In this document: one piece after another, positions 54,853 to 64,000 of the stretch
Layout of the letters: each line of letters starts with the position of its first letter
Numbering within the stretch: position 1 is the stretch's first letter
From: Rhynchopus sp. YZ270_cl-10
Lineage: Eukaryota; Euglenozoa; Diplonemea; Diplonemida; Diplonemidae
Assembly (NCBI GenBank): GCA_964035575.1
Contig: OZ037868.1
Coordinates: 1,426,001 to 1,490,000, forward strand
DNA: 64,000 nucleotides
Direction: 5' to 3'
Notes under the pieces: model-generated
Seen by the model: only the letters and a program-made list of their open reading frames with translations
The model's database searches: none
What the model was told of the DNA's origin: nothing
Position numbers and translations under genes: made by a program

Positions 54853-56055
54853 ATGGGGACAATCAGTGATTTCAAAGAGGTGTTGGAGCTCCTGCCCAAT
54901 GAGCGCCCTGATGTGCGGAAGCAGGTTTTGCAGGTGATGCACACCTTTTTGCAGAACGACGACGTGCTCGACTACTACATGGAGCACTGCTCAGAGGAGA
55001 CGAAGATGGTGGCCGAGATGGTGCAGCCCGGCGAGCAGGCGAGGGGGTACCTTTCCTCGACGCTGATTCTTTTGATCAACCTTTCGGATAAGGGTGCGTG
55101 CAGCCGTGCGATGCTTGAGGCGCGTGTCATCCAGCGTGTCATGCTTCTTCTTGAGAAGGGTGGGCTCGCCTCCGAGCTCCAGGAGCTCTGCCTCATCCTC
55201 ATCAACAACCTCACCTCCGTTTCCGTGCACGCCGTGCAGGCGCTGCTGCAGCTTGAGAACAAAACCTTAGAGGGGTTCTACCTCTCGCAGCTCATTAGAA
55301 GGTTCGTTGACGAGCACGTTGACGCATCAGAGCTCATGCTCCGCCCCTCTGAGGACGACGGCCTGACAGGAGGGGGAAGGGACAGAACCAAATGGATTGG
55401 ATCCATTCTCGGAAACTGCGCGCAGTGCGAGCCCGGCCGCAAGCTCCTGATTGACGACGAAGAGAACATCGAGCGCTACACAAAGCTTGTCAGCTCCAAG
55501 GACGCCCAGCTCCGCCTCTCTGTCTGCTCGCTCCTCAAGAACCTCTTCCACGACGCAGACACACACGGCATACTCATTGAAAACAAAGCTGCTGCAGGCA
55601 TTCTCTCCCGCATCGTGAACAAGGAGGAACGCAACCCCGACATCCTTGACGTGCTGTGCAACGCCATCCTCTGCATGTCGCTCTCCGAGGCAGGCGTGGC
55701 CTACCTCGACGGCTCCGGGGCGAAGAAGAACCTTCTGGAGGTGCTGCCCTCTATCAACGAGAACAGCCGTGCCTACGCGGATATCAAAAAGGTGTGCGAC
55801 GCGCTGGACGACATTCAAGACGTCATGGTCATCGACGAAGACGAAGAAAAGGAAAAACGCCGGCTTGTTCAAGAAGCGAAAACAGCTGCCGACAAGAAGG
55901 CCAAAAAGGAGGAACTGCACTCCCAGCTCAAAACACCAATCCCGACACAGAGTGGTGTCGAAGTGCTGGACGATGATGAGGAGCTTGAAGTGCCCCTTGC
56001 GCCTATTGACGACGAGACAACTCTTGCAGAGAAGGATATGGCAGACGTTGAATAG
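54853..56055 (+). CDS. HGH1: HGH1 homologue, armadillo-like chaperone for eEF2
   Basis: An intact 400-residue frame without introns, the usual length for Hgh1 (yeast 394). It is built of helical armadillo-like repeats. TKWIGSILGNCAQCEPGRKL aligns with the family block for conserved N-terminal repeats. LRLSVCSLLKNLFHDADTH matches the block that in animals reads RNCCFDHRHH, and the LLEVLPSINENSRAYADIK part aligns with the conserved C-terminal DUF. The family works with TRiC and Cns1 to fold elongation factor eEF2 in the cytosol. The last 60 residues form a charged Lys/Glu tail. The first start fits the candidate acceptor 20 bases upstream. Codon use is like its neighbours. Identification is by pattern, not search. 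Confidence 0.8.
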   Translation: MGTISDFKEVLELLPNERPDVRKQVLQVMHTFLQNDDVLDYYMEHCSEETKMVAEMVQPGEQARGYLSSTLILLINLSDKGACSRAMLEARVIQRVMLLLEKGGLASELQELCLILINNLTSVSVHAVQALLQLENKTLEGFYLSQLIRRFVDEHVDASELMLRPSEDDGLTGGGRDRTKWIGSILGNCAQCEPGRKLLIDDEENIERYTKLVSSKDAQLRLSVCSLLKNLFHDADTHGILIENKAAAGILSRIVNKEERNPDILDVLCNAILCMSLSEAGVAYLDGSGAKKNLLEVLPSINENSRAYADIKKVCDALDDIQDVMVIDEDEEKEKRRLVQEAKTAADKKAKKEELHSQLKTPIPTQSGVEVLDDDEELEVPLAPIDDETTLAEKDMADVE

Positions 56056-57331
56056 GCGAGGATGACTGATGAAGAGCCCTCTGTAGACTGTGATTGAGCA
56101 ATGTGTGAGGCATCGGAGGGGAGGGGAGGGAAGGGAGGGGTTTTTTTAGTGATCATTCTTTATTTTTGTGTTTTTTTTCACTTTTGTTTTTAGGGGATTG
56201 TGGATTTTGTTGTTGAATCAAAAAAAAAAGAAAAAAATGGTTTTCATTTTGACAAATTTGTGTGCTTTTGAAAGAAGGGAAAAAAATCAACTTTGAGTTG
56301 CTCTGTGTGGAGTATCCTGTCTTGTAGGTTGTTGTGTGTATCTGTGTGTGCGCTGTTGCCGGTGGTCGGTATTGTCACAACAGGATGAAAACAACGTTTC
56401 ACAGTTTTACAAGAAGCTCTAAAAAAAAACGAAATAAGGGGGAAACACAACACACATCAAAATACCAAAAAAATTGGGCAGAAAAGACTGTGTTGTGCAC
56501 TCTATCCATTCAAAATGCACAGTTTCTCTTTTGTTCCTGACCCTCTTATCATTATAAAATTGTATTGTGTGTGCTTTTTCCTTTTGCTATGTCGTGGACT
56601 ATCAGGAAGGAAGTCATATTTTTGTGAAGTGTTTCAAATTCAAAAAAAAGCCCCCTCCTTTTTCCCCTTTCCCTGTTCCTTTCCCTTTCATATTGGCTTG
56701 GTGAAAAGGGCATATCAGATGTAAACCTAGAATAACCCTCGAAATATCTAGCTTCGACGAACGGCCACCTTCCAATTTCACATCCAGACATCATGTCTCC
56801 AACCGGGTCTATACGAGCAGTCCGAATGGACTGGCGGGCGTAACACTTCGAGGAGGGACTGCATGGTTTCGGGTCCATGCACCACGAGGGGTTTGTATTC
56901 CACAGGTATATTTCGTTAAGGTGGCTAGCACAAAAAGGATTAGGGCCGTGTTATGTTTTTCTTGCTTTAAGATATGTGTGCACGAGAGACACATTCATTT
57001 TTTACAAGCTTTTCTTTCTTTACCCCCCTCCCACACCCCTACCACTTCCCTCAGAGCTTACCCACACCACCTGGCATAATCCCTCTGAGACGTGGCATTG
57101 CACACAGAGCCTACCTGGTAGTTTGTCATTAGAAGATCCGATCTGGCGACTCTTAACAAAAGGTGACATTGCATATAACCAAAAGCTCTTGACTGTCAGT
57201 CAATCAAAAGGGTGCCGAAGATACTTCACCATTTTTTTTTTGCGTTCTTTTTGAAGGCTGTATCCGTCTCTTCACCCCTGTATGCCACGACTGTCGGTTT
57301 CCTTTTAGCGTCGTGAGAGGCAGGGGGTCCG
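56056..57331. other. Intergenic spacer
   Basis: No gene is seen. Contains A/T runs, a CACGAGGGG phrase at about 56880 and a GTGCACGAGAGACAC phrase at about 56970. A pyrimidine tract ends in TTTTAG at 57308, 23 bases before the next ATG, and is a candidate splice acceptor. Confidence 0.5.
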
Positions 57332-59864
57332 ATGCTATCGCTAGGGAGGGTGCTGCCTAGCTCTGCTGGGGTGAGTGTGGATGTGACGGAGGAGTTTCAG
57401 CGGGAGAGCGGCGAGACCGTGGATGCGGTGAAGCCTACTGGGCAGACGAAGCGTGTTGGGCATACAGGGATTGACAGGGAGCTGAAGGTGATATGCACCT
57501 CGCTGGGACGGTGTTCGGAGGCGACGCACCGTGCGTGGGTGGGGCTGGAGGTGGAGATTGTGCTCAAGGCGATGAACCGCCTTTCACGGTACGCGGCGCA
57601 GCTGGTAGATGACATCCATGCTTGCCATGTGGACTGCAGTGCGAAGAAGACAGCGTTGGAGACGGTGACAGCAGAGCGCGACTCGCTGCGTGCAGAGAAC
57701 ACAATGCTGAAGCAGACGCTCAGCAGGGCCTCGGACCCCCGCTTGATCCAGCAGACGCTTGATGAGTACCGTCTGCTGGAGCGTGCGTCGTACCAGGCAG
57801 AGCTGTACAAATCGCACACATCCTTCAAGGAGATAAGCAGCGAGGTGTCTGCGCAGTGTGCAGAGCGTTCAGAGCGTGCAGAGGGTGCTGCAGTGGCGGC
57901 GGGTGTGTGCGGGGCGCTACTGTGTGTAGTGGCACGCTTTGATGCGCTGCTGTGCGGACGGCAGAAGGACATAGCGAGCTCACGCGCCTCTCATGGGAGT
58001 GGTGCTGCGTGGTATGGTGGTGCTAAAGGCATCGCACAGCGTCTTGCTCAGGATACAGTCAGCAACCCCTTCGTGGAGGAGGGGCGCATGCAGCTGCCCT
58101 CCTTCTTCGAGGACTACCTCACAGAGACGACGCAGCAGCCCGAAATCATCACGCCCCTTTCCCCGCAGCTGTGGAAGACCTTCAACACCTCTGCCGACAC
58201 CATCGTCAGCCTCAGCAGCGACTCCCTCTCACGGTCCACGGCAGCGCTCAACACCATCAGCGCGCTGCGCCCAGGCGGACACCAGCCTAGTATTGCCGCC
58301 AGCATTACCCGCCCTAGCTTTGCCCCCAGCCTCCTGGATACCGGCAGCCGTCTCAGCAAGGTCGGGAAGATACCGAAGAAGCGTGGCGGCGGGTCGCGAG
58401 CGCTGTCGACCACAGAGCCGCTCTCGACGGCGCTGACGGCAACAGACGTGCAGAGCTACGGCAGCTTCTTGAATGGGTCCGATGCATACCAGAGGTTCTT
58501 TGAGGCAAACATTCTTGCACCATTCGAGGCGTCGCAGCGGAGCATGAGCCAGATGCGTGGCCATACACCTTCCGTGTCTGAGCTCTCGACCACAGGCGAC
58601 CTTGCCATGCGCACCGGACGCACCTCCGCCACCATCGTCTTTGTGAAGGGTGAGTCGCGCACGGTGAAGACGATCTGCCAAAAGCGCACCTTCTGGGGCT
58701 GCCTCATGCACGCCTTCCAGAACCTCAAGGGGCGCTTCTCGCTCATCGTGCTGTCGCGCTCGCTTATGAACAAATCGCTGTCTGCGATAACGGAGCAAAG
58801 GTATGCACTGCTTGACTGTTATCCACTCAACCGCAACCACCCACAGCGTGACATACCATGTTCAAGGTTTGCACAAAGAGCTGACCCGTTCCAGCAAGAA
58901 CCTCGTGTTGAAGGTGCGCGACGTGTGGTACTCAAGTGAACGGCAAGAGCAGCTCAACGACTTGCACAAGGAGAAGGAGACCTCCATCCTGGCGTCGCAC
59001 CAGGAGTACCACCAGCGCGCCCTGGACCGGCACGTTCTGGAGCAGACGCGTGTCCTGCGCTACAAGATCGTGGCCTCTGAGCTGGACCACACTGTGGCAG
59101 CAGTGCAGCGCCGCATCGCAACACTGCACGAAAGCTTCGACGCACCTTTGGAGCGCCGCTACCGGCAGCAGGGCATTCTGTACATGATGGCGTCCATGCA
59201 TGGACGGCAGGCGTGGCGCAACCCTTACTACGACGGCAAGGTGGGGTGCAGGGTGTCCAGCGCAGCACCCACACCATCCACGATCTCTGCACTGGTCGCG
59301 AAGCACGTCGAGAACAACGAGCTCTCTGTGCCGTACTTCTGCACTGCAGACGTGCCGATGCAGTGGGTGGAGGTCGATGTGGGGCCCTGCGTCGTCATCC
59401 CGCAGGCGTACTCCTTTGCCTCGCACCACCCGATTGCGGCGGGCTCGTTTCCACGATCGTGGACGCTGGAAGGGTCTGTGGACCGTGAGGAGTGGGCGGT
59501 GCTGGCACGGCACACAGACGACAAGTCGTTCTCGAAACACAGCCCCTACGCGGTGTGGACGCTGCCGCACGGTGTGTCGTGCGAGGAGACCGTGCTCCGC
59601 GCTGTGGGCGGCGTCACGTACTACCGCTACTTCCGTGTCGGCGCTACAGGGGTCAACTCCTGCGGCACACATGAGTTCCAGATCGCATGCTTCGAAATCT
59701 ACGGCCGTGTCCTCTGCCTCGACTCAGAGTACATTGAAGGGCAAGAGCACACACCCGCACCCCTCAAGGAGCGTTGCCCCCCAAGCACCGAAGGCATGGC
59801 ACCGCTCCCACCAGAGCCAGAGGCAGAGAAGAAAACCAAAAATATGAAAAAGACACGTCGATGA
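57332..59864 (+). CDS. Coiled-coil protein with a C-terminal F5/8C (galactose-binding-like) domain
   Basis: Exons 57332-58800 and 58847-59864 are joined across a 46-base intron (GTATGC to CCACAG), giving 828 residues. Residues 60-190 and 490-620 are heptad-rich coiled coil (LETVTAERDSLRAENTMLKQ in the first). The middle is Ser/Thr-rich. Residues about 640-790 form a jelly-roll resembling the F5/8C-like domain of HECTD1 and some BTB proteins: WVEVDVGP, SWTLEGSVDREEWAVL, YYRYFRVGATGVNSCGTHEF and FEIYG. Such domains bind glycans, lipids or proteins; in cytosolic proteins they are usually protein-binding. There is no signal peptide or membrane helix. No catalytic domain is seen, so it is probably a scaffold. 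The exact family is unknown. Confidence 0.85.
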
Positions 59865-60062
59865 AGTGCTTTACAGCAAACCATCGGGGGGGTTAAGAGG
59901 CTTTTTTCTTTTATAGAGTGGTAACCAGTCGAGGGCACGGACAGACCATAGAGATTTGACAAAAATAAAGTGGAAATTTGCCTTTTTTTGAAAACCCTTA
60001 CCTCCCATAAACCCCCATCACGAACCACCAACATAGGTAATTGACTTCAAGAGAAAGCAAGA
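59865..60062. other. Short intergenic spacer with candidate acceptor
   Basis: No gene. A C-rich tract ends in CATAG at 60036, 26 bases before the next ATG, with the form of a splice acceptor. It is the shortest gap in the window (198 bases), fitting close-packed genes on one strand. Confidence 0.5.
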
Positions 60063-63000
60063 ATGATGAGAGGACTATTTGTGCTGCTTGCAGCCTTGCC
60101 AGCGTTGAACGCGCTGGTCTGCAACAATGGTGCTGCGTGCATCTGCACGCAGAACCCATGCGACATCTTTAAGTGCGACACAGTGCAGTCGTGCCAGGCG
60201 ACTGTGCTGGGGTGCGACTCGACGCGCTGCCACATGGACTGCACAGGTGTGCAGAGCTGCCAGGCATCGCATTTGCAGTGCATCTCCGACACGTGCCAGA
60301 TCCGCTGCACACAATCCGGCTCCTGCCAGCTGATGAAGAAGTACGACCAGGCAGGGGTGCTGACGACGCACGACCTCGACTCCGAGGGTAAGAGCTACGG
60401 CATGTGGATGGCCGCCAAGGCTGACGAAGGGAAGCTCATCTGCGACGGTGTGCACAGTTGCCAGAACTCGCAGGTCGGTTGTGCGTCTGACTCGTGCGAG
60501 ACACACTGCAACGGGCTGCAGGCGTGCCAGCTCTCGTCCTTCACTGCGACCAGCTCCAGCGAGGGTGCGCTCGCCCGCTGCACAAACAAGGAGTCCTGCA
60601 AGAAGGCAGAGTTCCAGTACAAGTTCACCAACGGCGATGTGAAGCTGCAGTGCGACAACGAAGGCTCCTGCATGGACGCGACCGTGCGCTGCCCAGACAA
60701 CCACAACTGCGTTGTTGAGTGCAACGGTGCTGGCTCCTGCAAGGCGATGAAGCTCGAGTGCCCGCACAGCCTCCCCGCAGGCAAGAAGTGTGAGATCAAG
60801 TGTGTCGGGAACAACGCATGCGAAGGCATCGGCGAGACGCAGGCCACAGGCAAGGTGTGCTCCACATGCGACGCAAACGCAGGGTGCACCACGTACCTTT
60901 CATCCCGCACGTCCTGCTCGAGTCTGCCTGTGTGCGCAAGCAACGCGTGGCACCTGCTCGTGCCTGTGGTGGGAAGCGACCTCAACCTTTGCAACAACCT
61001 CTGCAGGTCGGGCCTCCTCCAGGACGTCTCAAAATGTGTGCAGTTCTGCGGGTGCTCTGCTGTCGTCCCCACAGCAGCCCCAGCAACACTGTCACCACTT
61101 CCCGCCTGCGACAAGTGGAGGCTGAAGGTGGCAGGTGTTACTATTCCCCTCTTGACCTGTGACGCAGTGTGCAAGACTGTCGACCCCGTCTTCAACGAGG
61201 CGACGTGCCGCCAGTACTGTGTGTGCGACATCGAAACGCCTGCTCCTGCAACTAACGCCCCAGCAACCCTGACCCCACTGCCGCCGTGCGACAACTGGCG
61301 CTTCACTGTTGCGGGTGTGACACTTCCGTTTGTTGACTGTAACGACATCTGCAAGCCGATTGGTGGGCTCCTGGATGCCGACAAGGAGGCCAAGTGCAGA
61401 CAGTACTGCTCCTGCGAAACTGGTGCACCTGCCACTGCAGTCCCACCCACGAACACACCCCTTCCTCCTTGCTCGCAGGACTCATGGTCGCTGCAGGTGC
61501 CTGTGTTGGGAAGCGACCTCAACCTTTGCAACAACTTCTGCAGAAGCGGTCTCCTCCAGAGCATTAGCTCCTGTGTCACTTTCTGTAAGTGCACGGAGGC
61601 CACTCCTGCTCCAGCAACACTGTCACCACTTCCCGCCTGCGACAAGTGGAGGCTGAAGGTGGCAGGTGTTACTATTCCCCTCTTGACATGTGACGCAGTG
61701 TGCAAGACTGTCGACCCCGTCTTCAACGAGGCGACGTGCCGCCAGTACTGTGTGTGCGACATCGAAACGTCTGCTCCTGCAACTAACGCCCCAGCAACCC
61801 TGACCCCACTGCCGCCGTGCGACAACTGGCGCTTCACTGTTGCGGGTGTGACACTTCCGTTTGTTGACTGTAACGACATCTGCAAGCCGATTGGTGGGCT
61901 CCTGGATGCTGACAAAGAGGCCAAGTGCAGACAGTACTGCTCCTGCGAAACTGGTGCACCTGCCACTGCAGTCCCCGTTACTGCAGTGCCCCAGCGTGCC
62001 TGCCCCAGCGACACCTGGGGCCTGCAGGTGCCTGTGTTGGGAAGCGACAGCGAGATCTGCAACAACTTCTGCCGCCCCGGTACCCTGCAGAGCCTCACAA
62101 CGTGCAACACCTTCTGTAAGTGCCTCGACGGATGCACGAGTGGTGCGGGGGTGCCTCTGTGGGGCAAGTGCTTGGATGCGCCACACTGCTGCGCTGAGGG
62201 GACGTGCTACGAGCAGAACCAGTGGTACGCACAGTGCGCGCCGTCGTGCTCCATTTCAGCCGGGTGGACGTGCCGTGTGCTCGGTGGAGCGGCGCCCGCT
62301 CCTCCGACGTCGGGTGGATGCACGAGTGGTGCGGGGCAGGGTATGTGGGGCAACTGCCTGGCTGCGCCACACTGCTGTGCTGAGGGGACGTGCTACGAGC
62401 AGAACCAGTGGTACGCGCAGTGCAGACCGTCGTGCTCCAGTGCGGGTGGACTGTGGTCGTGCCGTGTGCTCGGTGGAGTCGCTCCGACTCTGGCACCCCT
62501 CCCTGCTTGCGATGAGTGGAGACTGAAGGTTGCAGGCGTCACGATCCCCTTCCTGAGCTGCAACGCTGTGTGCAAGCCGATTGGCGGTCTGTTCGACGCT
62601 GACAAGGAAGCACAGTGCAGACAGTACTGCAGATGCCAGACTGAGGCACCTGCCACAGCTGCTCCACCGACGTTGGCACCCCTCCCTGCTTGCGATGAGT
62701 GGAGAGTAAAGGTTGCAGGCGTCACGATCCCCTTCCTGAGCTGCAACGCTGTGTGCAAGCCGATTGGCGGTCTGTTCGATGCTGGCAAGGAAGCACAGTG
62801 CAGACAGTACTGCAGATGCCAGACTGAGGCACCTGCCACAGCTGCCCCAATGACCTTGGCACCCCTCCCTGCTTGCGATGAGTGGAGACTGAAGCTCGCA
62901 GGCGTCACGATCCCCTTCCTGAGCTGCAACGCTGTGTGCAAGCCGATTGGCGGTCTGTTCGACGCTGACAAGGAAGCACAATGCAGGCAGTACTGCAGAT

Positions 63001-63854
63001 GCCAGACTGAGGCACCTGCCACAGCTGCCCCACCGACGTCTGTCCCCACCACCTTGGCACCCATTCCGGCGTGCAACCAGTGGGGACTCAAGGTTGCTGG
63101 CATCACTCTGAACTGTGCGAGCATCTGCAGCGCTGTGACGGGTGTGATTGGGAACGAGGCGCTGTGCAGGGCAAACTGCCGCTGCCTGGACACCGACGCA
63201 CCTGCGACACTTGCGCCCACCGCGACACCAAGCACCAACGCACCTGGCGTGCGTGTCACTTTGAAGAAGCTGTTCCGCCTTGTTCTGAAGGTCCTTTTGT
63301 CTCTGTTCGACAAGGCTGCGTTCCTACGCTCCTTGAAGAAGCTCCTCTCGAAGCAGTGCAGGAACGTGAAGGTGCACTGGACATGCCCGGCATCGGCGTG
63401 CGTGGGGGGCTGCCCGAAGACGACTGCTGCGAAGCTTGCTGCGGGGTGCACGTCTCTGTACGCCTCGCCTTCGCGCATGGCTGACGTGCTCCAGAGCAGC
63501 GGCGGCGATCTGGTGGTCGACTTTGAGGCTGGCGATTACTTGGAGGGGGCAACGGAGGACACGCTTGCGGCCACGCTTGAGGAGGAGCGCACCACGCCGT
63601 CGGAGTTCTCGACTGAGTACAAGCTGGAGGCTGCGGTGGAGCTGGTGGACAGCGAGGTCTTCGAGGCTGAGGAGCAGGAGAGCAGCGACGACGACTCGCT
63701 TGCCCCCGGCTTCATCGCGCTCATTGTGTGCCTTGGTGTGTTGGCGCTGATCGTGATCGCCGTCTTCATCGTCTGCATCCTCAAGGGCAAGAAGAGCACC
63801 CCAGACGCCAACCAACCTGACAAGGAACAGCCCCAGTTCGACGCTGCGGTCTAG
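60063..63854 (+). CDS. Large cysteine-rich type I surface protein with two CBM1-like modules
   Basis: An intact 1263-residue frame without introns. The signal peptide is about residues 1-17. Residues 18-280 are Cys-rich SCQ/CDS repeats. Eleven related modules of about 45-60 residues follow (PACDKWRLKVAGVTIPLLTC type and SWSLQVPVLGSDLNLCNNFC type), joined by APAT/PPT linkers. Between them, at about 690-800, two segments (LWGKCLDAPHCCAEGTCYEQ then NQWYAQC) have the spacing of fungal-type cellulose-binding CBM1 modules. A membrane-proximal domain, one helix near 1217-1243 and a short tail (KGKKSTPDAN) end the protein. A 531-bp block is duplicated (61090 and 61621), and three 180-bp units are tandem (about 62509, 62689, 62869). 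A role in binding polysaccharide or other cells is likely, but not shown. Confidence 0.85.
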   Translation: MMRGLFVLLAALPALNALVCNNGAACICTQNPCDIFKCDTVQSCQATVLGCDSTRCHMDCTGVQSCQASHLQCISDTCQIRCTQSGSCQLMKKYDQAGVLTTHDLDSEGKSYGMWMAAKADEGKLICDGVHSCQNSQVGCASDSCETHCNGLQACQLSSFTATSSSEGALARCTNKESCKKAEFQYKFTNGDVKLQCDNEGSCMDATVRCPDNHNCVVECNGAGSCKAMKLECPHSLPAGKKCEIKCVGNNACEGIGETQATGKVCSTCDANAGCTTYLSSRTSCSSLPVCASNAWHLLVPVVGSDLNLCNNLCRSGLLQDVSKCVQFCGCSAVVPTAAPATLSPLPACDKWRLKVAGVTIPLLTCDAVCKTVDPVFNEATCRQYCVCDIETPAPATNAPATLTPLPPCDNWRFTVAGVTLPFVDCNDICKPIGGLLDADKEAKCRQYCSCETGAPATAVPPTNTPLPPCSQDSWSLQVPVLGSDLNLCNNFCRSGLLQSISSCVTFCKCTEATPAPATLSPLPACDKWRLKVAGVTIPLLTCDAVCKTVDPVFNEATCRQYCVCDIETSAPATNAPATLTPLPPCDNWRFTVAGVTLPFVDCNDICKPIGGLLDADKEAKCRQYCSCETGAPATAVPVTAVPQRACPSDTWGLQVPVLGSDSEICNNFCRPGTLQSLTTCNTFCKCLDGCTSGAGVPLWGKCLDAPHCCAEGTCYEQNQWYAQCAPSCSISAGWTCRVLGGAAPAPPTSGGCTSGAGQGMWGNCLAAPHCCAEGTCYEQNQWYAQCRPSCSSAGGLWSCRVLGGVAPTLAPLPACDEWRLKVAGVTIPFLSCNAVCKPIGGLFDADKEAQCRQYCRCQTEAPATAAPPTLAPLPACDEWRVKVAGVTIPFLSCNAVCKPIGGLFDAGKEAQCRQYCRCQTEAPATAAPMTLAPLPACDEWRLKLAGVTIPFLSCNAVCKPIGGLFDADKEAQCRQYCRCQTEAPATAAPPTSVPTTLAPIPACNQWGLKVAGITLNCASICSAVTGVIGNEALCRANCRCLDTDAPATLAPTATPSTNAPGVRVTLKKLFRLVLKVLLSLFDKAAFLRSLKKLLSKQCRNVKVHWTCPASACVGGCPKTTAAKLAAGCTSLYASPSRMADVLQSSGGDLVVDFEAGDYLEGATEDTLAATLEEERTTPSEFSTEYKLEAAVELVDSEVFEAEEQESSDDDSLAPGFIALIVCLGVLALIVIAVFIVCILKGKKSTPDANQPDKEQPQFDAAV

Positions 63855-64000
63855 GTTTTGAAATATTTCAAAAAATAAAAAGGGCAATTTTGTATGTGTA
63901 ATCAAATATGGGCAAAGCCGAAATATTGCCCATTGCGTGTGTGTGTGTTTCATCAGTGTTTGGGCACTTCCTAATGAGTGGAATATGCCAAAATGTGTGA
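63855..64000. other. 3' flank of the cysteine-rich gene
   Basis: AATATTTCAAAAAATAAAAA just after the stop may serve as a polyadenylation region. A GCAATTTTGTATG / GCCGAAATATTGCCC imperfect inverted pair follows. No further gene starts before the window ends. Confidence 0.5.

Noticed and set aside
60395-62167. 590-residue minus-strand frame opposite the cysteine-rich gene
   Set aside because: It mirrors the repeats of the plus-strand gene and has no recognisable domain or codon support.
1-64000. CRISPR array or prokaryotic operon
   Set aside because: The tandem arrays have no spacers, and introns, CFAP70 and Doa10 show eukaryotic nuclear DNA.

Overview
The window reads as nuclear DNA of a single-celled eukaryote that builds a cilium or flagellum. 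Its genes are GC-rich and lie far apart. They carry short GT-AG introns (46 to about 165 bases, plus one of 465) whose 5' sites are mostly GTATGY. The spaces between genes are packed with A, T, C and G homopolymers, palindromes and dispersed repeats. A ciliary CFAP70 protein, a Doa10-type E3 ligase, a Trf4-type nucleotidyltransferase and Hgh1 place it firmly among eukaryotes. No rRNA or tRNA was found to fix the lineage. All ten confident protein genes lie on the + strand, and most have a pyrimidine tract ending in AG 10 to 85 bases before the ATG. This would fit one-way gene clusters with spliced-leader trans-splicing, as in Euglenozoa (kinetoplastids, euglenids, diplonemids). That is inference, since no spliced-leader gene is present.

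Layout: 1-8.7 kb is repeat-rich and gene-poor. It has one possible 91-residue minus-strand ORF and a 1.07-kb element with 35-bp terminal inverted repeats. From 8.7 to 12.3 kb are an EF-hand protein and a CUB-like surface protein. From 12.3 to 16.1 kb are palindromic repeats, a decayed coding remnant and a 7-bp minisatellite. At 16.1-17.5 kb is an FCP/SCP-type phosphatase. At 17.8-20.0 kb is a transposon-like element with identical 153-bp inverted repeats. At 20.6-26.8 kb is a five-exon Doa10/MARCH6 ligase. At 30.1-33.9 kb is a P1B copper ATPase. From 33.9 to 42.7 kb is a large gene-poor block with repeats, a possible structured RNA and an OTU-like fragment. From 42.7 to 49.8 kb are CFAP70 and a TENT4/Trf4-like enzyme. 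From 49.8 to 54.8 kb is repeat-rich. From 54.9 to 63.9 kb are HGH1, a coiled-coil/F5-8C protein and a large cysteine-rich surface protein with CBM1-like modules.

The genes share no single pathway. They cover ER quality control (Doa10), copper export, cilium assembly (CFAP70), nuclear RNA 3' tailing (TENT4), translation-factor folding (Hgh1) and the cell surface. The two surface proteins share a plan: signal peptide, tandem modules joined by Thr/Pro/Ala linkers, a possibly common membrane-proximal domain and one C-terminal membrane helix. Both show very recent internal duplication.

The most unusual non-coding feature is four minisatellites whose 7- or 8-bp units are close variants of one another: CAGGTACA, CAGTACA, CAGGTACC and CAGTACC. 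Three of them sit between inverted repeats in DNA with no transposase.
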